This document shows, in pieces, positions 51,730-52,376 of a stretch of 52,376 nucleotides of DNA. Position 1 is the stretch's first letter. Each line of letters starts with the position of its first letter. Below the pieces are notes generated by a model. It saw only the letters and a program-made list of their open reading frames with translations, had not been told where the DNA came from and ran no database searches. The stretch is from Pseudomonadota bacterium (lineage in GTDB: Bacteria; Pseudomonadota; Gammaproteobacteria; Xanthomonadales; Xanthomonadaceae). A program made the translations under genes and the position numbers. The stretch is taken from the NCBI GenBank assembly GCA_023430045.1, contig JAEZCF010000040.1:1-52376 (forward strand). The letters run 5' to 3'.

Positions 51730-52365
51730 ATGCGCCTGATCCATACCTCGCTTTTCGCCGCCGTTGCCGCATTGGGCCTGAGTGCCTGCGGCCAGCAGCC
51801 CGCCGACCCGGCCAACACGACGCCGGCAACCACCCCTGCGGACAGCTCCGCCGCCCCGGCCGCTCCTGCCACGGCGCCTGCCGACTCCACTGCGCCGGCG
51901 CAGGACACCGCGGCCACTGCCGTGGCCGAGCTCGCACCGACCCAGGGCAATGAGACCAAGGGCAGCATCAGCTTCAAGGTGGTCGACGGGCGCGTACACG
52001 TCACCGGCCAGGTCACCGGCCTGAAGCCCGGCAGCGAGCACGGCTTCCACATCCACGAAAAGGGTGATTGCAGCGCGCCAGACGGCAACAGCGCCGGCGG
52101 CCACTTCAATCCGGCACAGCAGGACCACGGCAGTGTCGCCAGCGATCCGCACCATGGTGGCGACATCCCGAACATCACCGCCAATGCCGAAGGCGTGGCC
52201 ACCGTGGATGCCCCGGTGTCCACCAACGTCAACATCGGCAAGGGCGATGATTTCGACATCATCGGCCGCGGCCTGATCGTCCATGCCGATCCGGACGACT
52301 ACACCACCCAGCCCACCGGCAACGCAGGCGCCCGCCTGGCCTGCGCGGTCATCAAGGCTCAGTAA
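51730..52365 (+). CDS. sodC: Cu/Zn superoxide dismutase lipoprotein (copy 2)
   Basis: 211 residues, complete. Lipoprotein signal ALGLSACGQ with Cys20, then an Ala/Pro/Thr-rich linker of about 45 residues (TTPADSSAAPAAPATAPADS core) that tethers the enzyme to the membrane. Canonical SodC motifs: GFHIHEKGDCSAPDG, GGHFNPAQQDHG, HHGGDIPNI, FDIIGRGLIVHADPDD and GNAGARLACAVI. All copper and zinc ligands and the active-site Arg are present. 41 bp after copy 1 with its own AAGGAGAT ribosome site; likely one transcript. Confidence 0.96.
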   Translation: MRLIHTSLFAAVAALGLSACGQQPADPANTTPATTPADSSAAPAAPATAPADSTAPAQDTAATAVAELAPTQGNETKGSISFKVVDGRVHVTGQVTGLKPGSEHGFHIHEKGDCSAPDGNSAGGHFNPAQQDHGSVASDPHHGGDIPNITANAEGVATVDAPVSTNVNIGKGDDFDIIGRGLIVHADPDDYTTQPTGNAGARLACAVIKAQ

Positions 52366-52376
52366 GAAAAGAACGC

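Overview
The window looks like chromosomal DNA of a Stenotrophomonas-type gammaproteobacterium (Xanthomonadaceae). GC and third-codon GC are high. Short palindromes of the SMAG type (GTAG head plus stem, described from S. maltophilia) occur at two loci. The gene content is typical of xanthomonads: glnA-glnB-amtB-ntrBC, I78-type inhibitor lipoproteins, an mrfAB-like pair, a MoxR/DUF58 cluster and tandem Cu/Zn superoxide dismutases. No rRNA, tRNA, CRISPR array, prophage or intact insertion sequence was seen. I read 44 protein genes; only gltB is cut by the window edge.

Layout. 1-3376 (minus): most of gltB. 3.5-7.4 kb: three separate I78-family lipoprotein genes mixed with a topoisomerase IB, a small Cys-rich protein and an SDR oxidoreductase with a histone-like tail. 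7.4-11 kb (minus): an overlapping helicase/exonuclease pair resembling Bacillus MrfA/MrfB. 11.5-11.8 kb: an 83-bp tandem array of GTAG palindromes that supplies the stop codons of both flanking genes. 11.76-24.1 kb (minus): a tightly packed nine-gene cluster (two Tat-type TldD metalloproteases, a TldE/PmbA-like partner, DUF4159, MoxR ATPase, DUF58, BatA-like, DUF4175-like and a membrane protein). 24.2-26.9 kb: a DUF938 methyltransferase and a lower-GC hipBA module whose upstream DNA carries six related 16-bp operator-like palindromes. 26.9-30.6 kb: a fused indolepyruvate ferredoxin oxidoreductase. 30.8-33.7 kb: a TPR-like periplasmic protein, a Ycf46-like AAA ATPase and an orphan ParA. 33.8-42.1 kb (plus): a run of sixA, yceI, phospholipase D, thioesterase, acyltransferase, YheT hydrolase, TPR-sulfotransferase and YbhB genes. 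42.1-43.8 kb (minus): a META/DUF4377 lipoprotein and uppP. 44-51 kb (plus): the nitrogen-assimilation cluster glnA, glnB, amtB, an amidase, ntrB and ntrC. 51.1-52.4 kb: two sodC lipoprotein genes.

How the genes fit together. The nitrogen block is coherent. A near-consensus sigma-54 promoter and GCACC-N5-GGTGC-type NtrC sites lie before glnA. Another NtrC-like site overlaps the ntrB start codon, which suggests autorepression. gltB at the other end of the window supplies the GOGAT half of the GS-GOGAT cycle. The parts most worth following up are the nine-gene MoxR/TldD cluster, which combines an AAA chaperone, vWA-like and membrane proteins with apparently exported TldD proteases, and the dense operator array of hipBA.
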